The notes below the pieces were generated by a model. The model searched no databases. It was not told where the DNA came from and was given only the letters and a program-made list of their open reading frames with translations. DNA of 64,000 bases, from positions 1 to 64,000 of the forward strand of contig JBGTKP010000020.1 in assembly GCA_041744575.1 (NCBI GenBank), given 5' to 3'. Shown here piece by piece: positions 24,365 through 32,419 of this stretch; the stretch's first letter is position 1, and each line of letters starts with the position of its first letter. Made by a program: the position numbers and the translations under genes. Source of the stretch: JTS-RE37 sp041744575. Lineage in GTDB: Bacteria > Bacteroidota > Bacteroidia > Flavobacteriales > Flavobacteriaceae.

Positions 24365-25440
24365 AGACTAATTATTACGCACTTATAATGGCAGGAGGTG
24401 TGGGCTCTAGGTTCTGGCCCCTAAGCACGGAGGCTAACCCCAAGCAATTCCACGATATGCTCGGTACCGGAAACAGCTTACTTCAGCAAACCTTTAAACG
24501 CCTTTCGGGCTTCATTCCCGCTCAGAATATCATGATCCTAACCAATGAACGCTATGCGGACCTTGTGATGGAGCAGCTTCCTTCCATTTCACCGGAACAG
24601 GTAATCCCGGAACCGGCTATGAGAAATACGGCCCCATGCATTCTCTATGCCTCACTAAAAATCCAAAAGAAAGACCCGGAGGCTATGATGATCGTAGCAC
24701 CGAGTGATCATTGGATAGAGGATGAGTCGGCATTCGCCGAAGACGTTCTTAAATGTTTCGCTATGTGCGAAAAGCAAAACGCGCTCTGTACTTTGGGTAT
24801 TACCCCCACATTTCCGAATACCGGATTTGGGTACATTGAATATTTGAATCAGGGGGACGCACCCCTCAAAAAGGTGAAGCAATTCAGGGAAAAACCGGAT
24901 TATGAGACCGCCAGAAACTTTCTGGAACAAGGCAATTTCCTTTGGAATGCCGGAATATTTATCTGGGGGGTTCACACCATTGTAGCTGCTTTTCAGGAAT
25001 TCCAGCAGGACCAGTATGAGCTGTTTGATCAGGGCAGCGCGCTGTTCAACACTTCGGAAGAGCATGAATTCATAAGGCAAACCTACCCGAAGGCAGCCAA
25101 CCTTTCAATAGATTATGCCATTCTCGAAAGATCGGAGTCGATTTATGTGCTCCCTGCCTCTTTTGACTGGAATGACTTAGGCACCTGGGGATCCCTTTAT
25201 GACAAACTTGAGAAAGACCCAGCCAACAATGCTGTAGTAAACGCTTCGGTTCTGAACTATGATGCCTCGGGAAATATGATCAGATCCCCCAAAGGCAAAC
25301 TGGTAGTTGTTGACGGGATCAGTGACTACATTATTGTAGACAAGCCGGATGTATTAATGATCATACCAAAATCCAAGGAACAGGACATCAAAAGGGTCCT
25401 TGGGGATGTAAATAAAAAATTTGGACCGCCCTATATTTAG
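24361..25440 (+). CDS. Mannose-1-phosphate guanylyltransferase
   Basis: The enzyme makes GDP-mannose from mannose-1-phosphate and GTP for glycan synthesis. The 359-residue protein has the nucleotidyltransferase signature IMAGGVGSRFWPLSTEANPKQF, the acceptor region IVAPSDHWIED, FREKPDYETARNFL, and FLWNAGIFIWGV. It lacks the C-terminal phosphomannose isomerase domain of the bifunctional type. It starts within the stop codon of the SprT-like gene and ends three bases before the DUF389 gene, so the three are likely co-transcribed. Confidence 0.92.
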   Translation: MKTNYYALIMAGGVGSRFWPLSTEANPKQFHDMLGTGNSLLQQTFKRLSGFIPAQNIMILTNERYADLVMEQLPSISPEQVIPEPAMRNTAPCILYASLKIQKKDPEAMMIVAPSDHWIEDESAFAEDVLKCFAMCEKQNALCTLGITPTFPNTGFGYIEYLNQGDAPLKKVKQFREKPDYETARNFLEQGNFLWNAGIFIWGVHTIVAAFQEFQQDQYELFDQGSALFNTSEEHEFIRQTYPKAANLSIDYAILERSESIYVLPASFDWNDLGTWGSLYDKLEKDPANNAVVNASVLNYDASGNMIRSPKGKLVVVDGISDYIIVDKPDVLMIIPKSKEQDIKRVLGDVNKKFGPPYI

Positions 25441-25443
25441 CGT

Positions 25444-26907
25444 ATGAGTGATGACTTAGGAAAGGAGAACAATTCCTCTCAGGAGATGGAGGAAAGCAGG
25501 GAGGAAGTAAAAAAGGACTTGAAAGGGCTTTTTGAAAGCAGCAGAAAATTCCTTTCAGAATTACTGGACATTCGCCAGAACACGGACCAGGATGCAACCA
25601 GGGAAGCCATTGTCGCAGACATTCCTTTTAAAGGCCACACTTCCTGGATCCTTATTTGCTCTATCTTTATTGCATCGGTGGGCCTGAACGCCAACGCGAC
25701 CGCCGTGGTCATTGGTGCCATGCTAATCTCTCCTCTGATGGGCCCCATCCTGGGCATTGGTCTGTCACTCGCTATTAACGATATTGACACTTTGCGGAGG
25801 TCATTGAAGAATTTTGCGGTGATGGTCATTCTCAGTGTCCTGACTGCCTATCTGTTTTTTGCTGTTTTCCCTCTCCGGGATGAATCTTCAGAACTTTTGG
25901 CCAGAACGGCCCCGGATATACGGGATGTTCTGATTGCTTTTTTTGGAGGCCTGGCACTGGTCATTGCCCGTGCAAAGAAAGGCACCATTGCCAGTGTCAT
26001 CTTCGGGGTGGCAATCGCAACTGCCCTTATGCCCCCTCTTTGTACGGTTGGTTTCGGACTTGCCATAGGCAACCTCAGTTACGCAGGAGGAGCCCTGTAT
26101 CTCTTCACCATCAACACCATCTTTATCGCGCTGGCCACATTTCTTGTCCTGAAATTATTGCGGTTTCCTATGGTGCGCTACGCAAATTCCAAAAGGAGAC
26201 GACTCATTGCCAGGGTGGCTTCACTGGTGGCTATTGCTGTGATGATCCCGGCCGGATATACTTTTTACCTCGTATTCGAAGAATCCCTGTTTAAAAAACA
26301 AGCGGGCCGGTTTCTGGAAGAAACTATTGGAAACTATAAATTCGCCGGTTCCGGCCGTTACCTGGAAGATTTTACCAATGTGGAATACAATCAGGGAACC
26401 AACCAGCTGATTGAGGTGGTAGTCATGGGTAATGAAATTATCCCCGAGAATGTCATTGCCACATGGATTGGCGACAAAAATAAATTCACCCGGCTTAAAT
26501 CTGCCGATCTCAAAATCATTCAGGGAGCAAGAAATGAAAGTGAAGATGAACTGAAGTATGTGCGGGAACTCTATGAATCCAACAAGGCCGAGCTGAGCAA
26601 CAAGGATGACCGGATTGAGTTATTGGAAGCCGAACTGGCCAATTTAAGCAAATTGACCTTTACCCAAATTCCGTTCATGGACATCGCCCGCGAAGCCAGG
26701 GCGAGTTATGACAATTTATCTGCCATGGGTTTTTCATATGTGGTTTCCACCGATTTCAACAAGACGGATACGATCCCGGTATTTGAAATAACATGGAAAG
26801 ACAGAACCAATCCTGAAACGGTAGAAAATGATTCTCAGCGATTACAACAATGGCTGAAACTCCGTATAAAGAACGAGAAGGTAAGACTGAAATCCCCGGC
26901 AGACTAA
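25444..26907 (+). CDS. DUF389-family integral membrane protein
   Basis: The 487-residue protein has a charged N-terminal segment and then a DUF389 membrane domain: SWILICSIFIASVGLNANA, AVVIGAMLISPLMGPILGIG, and further hydrophobic segments to about residue 280. The C-terminal half is soluble and contains a predicted coiled-coil-like stretch near residues 360-400 (ELYESNKAELSNKDDRIELLEAELANL). The function of DUF389 is not established. Its stop codon overlaps the stop codon of the convergent ABC gene (CTAA at 26904-26907). Confidence 0.85.
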   Translation: MSDDLGKENNSSQEMEESREEVKKDLKGLFESSRKFLSELLDIRQNTDQDATREAIVADIPFKGHTSWILICSIFIASVGLNANATAVVIGAMLISPLMGPILGIGLSLAINDIDTLRRSLKNFAVMVILSVLTAYLFFAVFPLRDESSELLARTAPDIRDVLIAFFGGLALVIARAKKGTIASVIFGVAIATALMPPLCTVGFGLAIGNLSYAGGALYLFTINTIFIALATFLVLKLLRFPMVRYANSKRRRLIARVASLVAIAVMIPAGYTFYLVFEESLFKKQAGRFLEETIGNYKFAGSGRYLEDFTNVEYNQGTNQLIEVVVMGNEIIPENVIATWIGDKNKFTRLKSADLKIIQGARNESEDELKYVRELYESNKAELSNKDDRIELLEAELANLSKLTFTQIPFMDIAREARASYDNLSAMGFSYVVSTDFNKTDTIPVFEITWKDRTNPETVENDSQRLQQWLKLRIKNEKVRLKSPAD

Positions 26908-27671
26908 TCCCGTTCCTCCAGGTACATCTGCCGCACTTTTTTAAACAACTCGGAAGAATAGACAAAATTAGTAACTGCGGCGTTGTCTGTTTTAAAAATT
27001 TCTTTGTTGGACCCCTCCCACTCCTTAATGCCGTCCTTAAGAAATATGATCTTCTCCCCAATTTCCATGACGGAGTTCATGTCATGCGTATTGATAATGG
27101 TTGTTATATCATACTCCTGGGTAATTTCCTGGATGAGGTTGTCAATGAGAATGGCCGTCTTTGGATCGAGGCCTGAATTCGGTTCATCGCAAAAGAGATA
27201 TTTGGGGTTCATGACAATGGAGCGGGCAATGGCGACCCTCTTCTGCATCCCCCCGGAGATCTCTGCAGGATACTTGTCATGGGCATCCACCAGGTTGACG
27301 CGTTTCAAAACAAAATCTACCCGGTCTTTCATTTCGGAATTCGACTTTTTTGTAAACATGTCCAACGGGAACATGACATTTCCTTTAACGGTCATTGAAT
27401 CAAACAGGGCACTTCCCTGGAAGACCATGCCCATTTCCTGCCGGAGATCACGTTTTTGGTCTCCGGTCAGTTCCGAATAGGGTGTGCCCTCGTACGAAAT
27501 GGTTCCTTCATCAGGGAAAATCAGGCCGAGAAGACATTTCATAAAAACAGTTTTCCCAGACCCGCTCTGACCAATGATAAGATTCGTTTTCCCTTTTTCG
27601 AATTTGGCGGTAATACCCTTAAGGACATGGGCATTCCCGAATGATTTTTGAAGGTTTTCAACTGCGATCAT
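26904..27671 (-). CDS. mlaF: ABC transporter ATP-binding protein, MlaF-type
   Basis: This 255-residue ATPase belongs to the Mla/MCE lipid-transport family that moves phospholipids between membranes. It has Walker A (GQSGSGKT), the Q-loop, the signature EISGGMQKRVA and Walker B YLFCDEPNSGLDP with the switch histidine in NTHDM. The ATG at 27671 shares one base with the stop of the upstream permease (TGATG), so an upstream start that would overlap the permease by 60 bases is rejected. No MCE-domain partner is in the window. Confidence 0.9.
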   Translation of the reverse strand: MIAVENLQKSFGNAHVLKGITAKFEKGKTNLIIGQSGSGKTVFMKCLLGLIFPDEGTISYEGTPYSELTGDQKRDLRQEMGMVFQGSALFDSMTVKGNVMFPLDMFTKKSNSEMKDRVDFVLKRVNLVDAHDKYPAEISGGMQKRVAIARSIVMNPKYLFCDEPNSGLDPKTAILIDNLIQEITQEYDITTIINTHDMNSVMEIGEKIIFLKDGIKEWEGSNKEIFKTDNAAVTNFVYSSELFKKVRQMYLEERD

Positions 27672-28408
27672 CAACCAAGGAGTAATTGCGTCAGTATTCC
27701 GTTCAATATGATGATCACCACGCTCGTCCATACAAAGGCGGTAGTACTGGCCTTACCCACTTCCAAAGCGCCACCTTTCATGTAATAGCCATGAAAGGAG
27801 GGCACAGTGGCGATGACCAGTGCAAACACCAGCGATTTGATAAGGGAATAAGTCACATGAAATGGTATAAATTCGAGTTGCAGGCCTTCCACAAAATCCG
27901 CACTGGAGGTATGGCCTCCAAATACTGCGGCCATCCAGCCTCCGAAAACACCTACATACATGGCAATGGATACTGCAAAGGGATAGAGGAGCATGGCAAT
28001 GATCTTGGGAAAAACGAGATAGTTGAGGGAATTGACACCCATGATCTCCAGAGCGTCTATCTGCTCAGTGACCCTCATTGTTCCAATGCTGGAGGTAATA
28101 TAGGAACCAACCTTCCCCGCCATAATGATGGAGGTAAAAGTAGGGGCAAATTCCAGGATGACGGATTGTCTCGTTGCAAACCCAATCAGATTTTTTGGAA
28201 TCAACGGATTGGTCAGATTGAGCGCTGTCTGAATGGCAACCACCCCACCAATAAAGAAGGAAATAAAGATGACAATCCCCATCGATCCAAAGATCAATTC
28301 ATCAATTTCCTTTAGAATCAAAGTTTTCATTATTGGCCATTTGGTGGGCTTTTTAAAAACCTCGCGGATCATTATCGCGTAACTACCAATAGATGCAACG
28401 TAATTCAT
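27671..28408 (-). CDS. mlaE: MlaE-type ABC transporter permease
   Basis: This 245-residue integral membrane protein has the MlaE domain hallmarks: FIGGVVAIQTALN, EFAPTFTSIIMAGKVGSYITSSIGTMRVTEQIDALEIMGVNS, and LVFPKIIAMLLYPFAVSIAMYVGV. It is the partner of the downstream ATPase, to which it is translationally coupled. The gene is the first of a two-gene unit and is divergent from pafA. Confidence 0.92.
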   Translation of the reverse strand: MNYVASIGSYAIMIREVFKKPTKWPIMKTLILKEIDELIFGSMGIVIFISFFIGGVVAIQTALNLTNPLIPKNLIGFATRQSVILEFAPTFTSIIMAGKVGSYITSSIGTMRVTEQIDALEIMGVNSLNYLVFPKIIAMLLYPFAVSIAMYVGVFGGWMAAVFGGHTSSADFVEGLQLEFIPFHVTYSLIKSLVFALVIATVPSFHGYYMKGGALEVGKASTTAFVWTSVVIIILNGILTQLLLG

Positions 28409-28519
28409 GTATCAGTCCAATTCTTGAAAGTGTAAAAATAGGAATATTAACCTTCATATGTTATCAAACGACGTTTTCAGTTTTTATTTAATTATTTTTG
28501 GCCGGTTAAGCACAGTACG

Positions 28520-30187
28520 ATGAAAAGGAAAAAAATCATTTCTTTTTTACTAATTCTCAGTTCCATGTTTTTATGCCTGCCCGCAGGGGCTCAGAAGAAA
28601 ACAGACGCTGAACAGCATCAGCCCTATACCTCTCCAAAGCTGGTCGTGGGTATTATTGTTGATCAGATGCGCTATGATTACATCACCAGATTTTGGAACA
28701 GATATGGGGAGGCAGGGTTTAAACGACTTGTAAACCAGGGTTTCAACTGCAAAAATAATCAATACAACTATACCCCTACTTCAACTGGTCCGGGCCACGC
28801 TTCTGTCTATGCCGGAACCACCCCTGCATCCCATGGCATTATTGGAAATAGCTGGTATGATAAGGATCTTGACCGGGAGGTCTACTGTGTAGCCGATGAT
28901 ACGGTTACCACCGTAGGGTCGGCTACCGACGCCGGCAAAATGTCCCCCCGGAGGATGGAAGTGACCACGATCACAGATCAGCTTCGGCTGCATACCCAGC
29001 TTCAGGGGAAAGTGATTGCGGTAGCGCTTAAAGACAGGGGCGCGGTTTTATCGGGAGGTCATATGGCCAACGCGGCCTATTGGTTCGAGGGAGGAAGTGA
29101 TGGTAAATGGATCAGCAGCTCTTATTACATGGACGAGCTCCCGAAATGGGTAAGGAATTATAATGCTAAAAAAGACGTCGCCCGGTATAAAAAGTCCTGG
29201 ACCCCGCTGGAGGATATCTCTTCCTATAGAGAAAGTGGTCCGGATATGAACGCTTATGAAGGACTTTTTGAAGGTGAAAAAACCCCCGTATTCCCACATG
29301 ATCTTGCCGCTTTATGGCAAGGCAACGGCGGGTATGAAATTCTTCGTGCCTCTCCATATGGCAATAACCTTACGACAGATTTTGCCCTTGCAGCAATGGA
29401 TGAGGAAGAACTGGGCCGGGATGGGGTCACCGACTTCCTTGCTATCAGTTATTCAAGCCCGGATTATATAGGTCATAAATACGGAGTAGATTCTAAGGAA
29501 GTGCAGGATGTGTACATGAGGCTTGATAAGGATCTGGAACGCTTGCTGACCACGCTGGATGAGAAAGTTGGACGGAATGAATACACGGTTTTCCTCACCG
29601 CGGATCACGCGGCCGTTCAGGTTCCGGCTTACCTCAGGGATCAGAAGGTCCCGGCAGGCTATTACCAGTCGCAGGGCCTGATGTCCGGACTTAGAACGTT
29701 TGCGGCCGATCGTTTTGGATCGACAGAACTGATAAAAACCTATTCTAACAATCAGGTGTATCTGGATCAGGAAGTCATCCGAAACCTGAAACTCACAAAG
29801 CGGGAGGTGGAAGAAATTCTGGCCGGGGAACTATTGGGGTATGAACCAGTAGCCAGGGTGTACATTTCATCTCAGATGGTTGGATCCCAATACGTAAGCG
29901 GCATTGCTTATATCATCCAAAATGGATACCATCAAAAGAGGTCAGGCGATATCTTTGTGGTAATGAAGCCGGGTTATCTGAGCTATATGCAGACAGGTAC
30001 GAGTCATGGAACCGCTCATATTTATGATACTCATGTGCCGCTTCTTTTTTATGGTAAGGGTATCAGGCCTGGCAGCACCGTGGACTTAACGGAAATCCCT
30101 GATGTGGCCCCCACTATTGCAGCATTGTTGGGAATTGCCTTTCCAAATGGTACTTCCGGAAAACCTGTATCAGCGGCTTTAAAATAA
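28520..30187 (+). CDS. pafA: PafA-type alkaline phosphatase
   Basis: PafA is a secreted, phosphate-insensitive monoesterase of Bacteroidota that uses zinc. The 555-residue protein has a signal peptide (KIISFLLILSSMFLCLPAGAQ), the first metal Asp in VGIIVDQMRYDY, and the nucleophile threonine in TSTGPGHASVYAG (Thr89). SSPDYIGHKYG, LTADHAAVQVP and GTSHGTAHIYDTHVPLLFYG supply the remaining metal ligands. The threonine, where E. coli PhoA has serine, is typical of this group. The last nine bases overlap the convergent glycosyltransferase gene. Confidence 0.92.
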   Translation: MKRKKIISFLLILSSMFLCLPAGAQKKTDAEQHQPYTSPKLVVGIIVDQMRYDYITRFWNRYGEAGFKRLVNQGFNCKNNQYNYTPTSTGPGHASVYAGTTPASHGIIGNSWYDKDLDREVYCVADDTVTTVGSATDAGKMSPRRMEVTTITDQLRLHTQLQGKVIAVALKDRGAVLSGGHMANAAYWFEGGSDGKWISSSYYMDELPKWVRNYNAKKDVARYKKSWTPLEDISSYRESGPDMNAYEGLFEGEKTPVFPHDLAALWQGNGGYEILRASPYGNNLTTDFALAAMDEEELGRDGVTDFLAISYSSPDYIGHKYGVDSKEVQDVYMRLDKDLERLLTTLDEKVGRNEYTVFLTADHAAVQVPAYLRDQKVPAGYYQSQGLMSGLRTFAADRFGSTELIKTYSNNQVYLDQEVIRNLKLTKREVEEILAGELLGYEPVARVYISSQMVGSQYVSGIAYIIQNGYHQKRSGDIFVVMKPGYLSYMQTGTSHGTAHIYDTHVPLLFYGKGIRPGSTVDLTEIPDVAPTIAALLGIAFPNGTSGKPVSAALK

Positions 30188-31030
30188 TCGGGAAGTCATT
30201 TTTTTCCATCGAAGACTGCGGATAAAATGGCCTTCTTTTTCTGAGACCAGATAGGGCGCTTTTTGTTTTTTTGCCTGGAAATAGCCACTTAGGTTATCGC
30301 TTAAAGCCCTTGGCTTTTTTTGCATCCAGGCCATCTTTAATGATGCGATACATGTAATCAGAAAACCATATCGCATGGTGAACATTGCCTCCCCCTGCAT
30401 CCTTTTTGCTTTTTTGTTATATGCCTTGCCCAGAGGCCTGAGATGCCTCACCTTTAGACTTTGATCGGTGACCACCTCGAAGCCATGATAAACCGCCAGA
30501 AGTTCATCTGCGGTATCCCAGCCCATGGCGGCTTTCAGACCTCCGATCGCCATAAAACAGTCCTTCGAGTAAGATTTAAATGCACCTCGAACATGATCGG
30601 TATACATGGGGTGATTTAATTTCCATTCTCCAACCGAATTCGCTTCATAGGCAAAGCCCCCCACAATACCTGCATTTTTATTGTTCGTGAAAATTGAAGC
30701 AATTTTTTCAAAATATTTATCCGGGAGGACAATATCCGCATCAAGCTTCACCAGAAAATCATAATCACCATCCAGTAGTTCCAAGCCCCTATTAAATGCA
30801 TTCACCACTTTTGAACCAGGCAGATGGACAGAGGAGGATGCAATGGTCAGGGTAGTTAACAAGGGATAACTTGCGGTTAGCTCCCGGAGTATGGTCTGGG
30901 TTTCGTCTGTAGAATGATCATTTACCACAACGACCCGAACAGGCTTTAATGTCTGCTGCATGACCGCCTCCAAAGCCAGTCTTATAAATCCTGCTTCATT
31001 GTGCGCGGGGATGATGATATAATACCTCAT
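30179..31030 (-). CDS. Family 2 glycosyltransferase
   Basis: The 283-residue protein starts with the GT-A fold signature MRYYIIIPAHNEAGFI and VVVVNDHSTDETQ. The metal-binding DxD is in FLVKLDADIVLP, and GGFAYE...DHVRGAFKSY and the acidic WDTADE follow. No membrane segment is obvious apart from a hydrophobic stretch near residues 225-240. The acceptor is unknown. It lies upstream of nothing in the same unit and converges with pafA. Confidence 0.85.
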   Translation of the reverse strand: MRYYIIIPAHNEAGFIRLALEAVMQQTLKPVRVVVVNDHSTDETQTILRELTASYPLLTTLTIASSSVHLPGSKVVNAFNRGLELLDGDYDFLVKLDADIVLPDKYFEKIASIFTNNKNAGIVGGFAYEANSVGEWKLNHPMYTDHVRGAFKSYSKDCFMAIGGLKAAMGWDTADELLAVYHGFEVVTDQSLKVRHLRPLGKAYNKKAKRMQGEAMFTMRYGFLITCIASLKMAWMQKKPRALSDNLSGYFQAKKQKAPYLVSEKEGHFIRSLRWKKMTSRLF

Positions 31031-31204
31031 ACGGTGAAGGATGACCCCGACAAATCCTCTTCAAAAGAGCATGGGTACGAGACCTGAATTATCCCATAAA
31101 TGAACCCCGGGGTTGTTTTTGCAGATGGCAAAGTACCATTTACCGGGTACCTATACAAATTCCCGGGCTTCAAACCACTGCGAAAATCCATCGCGGAAAA
31201 ATCC
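31031..31204. other. Short intergenic region with a 12-bp palindrome
   Basis: AACCCCGGGGTT at 31103-31114 is a perfect palindrome followed on the plus strand by GTTTTT. As a hairpin it would have only four paired bases per arm, so I do not call it a terminator. Confidence 0.3.
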
Positions 31205-32263
31205 TCAGCACCTGTAAATAAAACTATTGATATTCATTCCGGCGCCAACACTGGCAAAGAGGACAATATCTCCTTTTTTAATTTCCTGATCCTCGATAAA
31301 ACCTTTCCTTACCATATGGAAAAGCGTAGGGATTGTTGCTACGGAACTATTCCCCATCTTCCTGATGTTCATTGGCATAACTCCGGCAGGCATCGGAAGG
31401 CCATGTAGGGCGTAGAAGCGCTTTACAATGGCTTCGTCCATTTTTTCGTTGGCCTGATGAATAAATATTTTTTTGATTTCCCCAATCGGGATGCCGCTCT
31501 GGTCGAGGCAATCTTTCATGGCATCCGGAACATGCGTGATGGCAAATTCGTAGATTTTCCGCCCATTCATCTTGATATACCGGTTCTGTCCTTTGTCCGT
31601 CTTGTCATTGGAAGCGCCAAAGAAAAGATAGTAGCCTTCGATGCTGGCATGAGTTGCGGTGGAATGGGAAAGGATGTCACCGCCAAGATCGCTGGCCTCT
31701 ATGACGGCGGCACCTGCCCCGTCGGAATAAATCATTGAGTCCCGGTCGCAGGGGTCCGTCACCCTTGATAACGTTTCTGCACCTATGACCAGACATTTCC
31801 TGGCCATCCCGCTTTTAATATAGGCTCTGGCCTGTATAACACCTTCGATCCATCCGGGACAACCGAACAGGAGATCGTACGCGACACACTTGGGATTCCT
31901 TATCTGAAGATTGTATTTCACACGGGTAGCCAGGCTGGGGACTGTATCCCCCTGGGAAGTCCCATATGGGATATCGCCAAAGTTATGTGCGAAGATGATA
32001 TAATCAAGGGTCTCCGGATCGAGGGCGGCATCTTCAATGGCCATTTGTGCGGCCAGAGTTCCCAGATCTGAGGTATTGATTTCCCTGGAAGCATACCGTC
32101 TTTCGGCTATACCTGTAATGGCCTGGAATTTCTCAATGATCACATTGTTGGATTGTCCAAATCCCGTTCCGTCAGTATCCAGGAAGTGCGTATCCTTAAA
32201 ATCACTGTTCATTGTGATAACAGAAGGAACGTCACATCCGGTCCCGGCGATGCCTATATTCAT
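31205..32263 (-). CDS. 3-oxoacyl-ACP synthase III-like (FabH family)
   Basis: The 352-residue thiolase-fold enzyme condenses acyl groups with malonyl-ACP or a related donor. The catalytic triad is visible: Cys135 in DLLFGCPGWIEG, His269 in IFIHQANEKM, and Asn305 in KMGNSSVATIP. The C-terminal GDIVLFASVGAGMNINSF is a typical FabH ending. It differs from housekeeping FabH in length and at several loops, so it may be a secondary KAS III. No other fatty-acid genes are adjacent. Confidence 0.85.
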   Translation of the reverse strand: MNIGIAGTGCDVPSVITMNSDFKDTHFLDTDGTGFGQSNNVIIEKFQAITGIAERRYASREINTSDLGTLAAQMAIEDAALDPETLDYIIFAHNFGDIPYGTSQGDTVPSLATRVKYNLQIRNPKCVAYDLLFGCPGWIEGVIQARAYIKSGMARKCLVIGAETLSRVTDPCDRDSMIYSDGAGAAVIEASDLGGDILSHSTATHASIEGYYLFFGASNDKTDKGQNRYIKMNGRKIYEFAITHVPDAMKDCLDQSGIPIGEIKKIFIHQANEKMDEAIVKRFYALHGLPMPAGVMPMNIRKMGNSSVATIPTLFHMVRKGFIEDQEIKKGDIVLFASVGAGMNINSFIYRC

Positions 32264-32419
32264 AAATTAAAATTAGCAATTAGGAAAAATACATCAAACA
32301 AAGGCAGAAGTCAACATGGGAAGATAGGATAATACGATGTTCATACTGACTCACTTTCCAGGCTCCTGTCCTTGTTTATATATGGAGCATTCATCCCCGA
32401 AAGCGGCCAAAAGCGAGTA

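Noticed and set aside
31103..31114. AACCCCGGGGTT palindrome followed by T residues
   Set aside because: It leaves too little paired stem for a terminator, and the flanking genes do not end in that direction.
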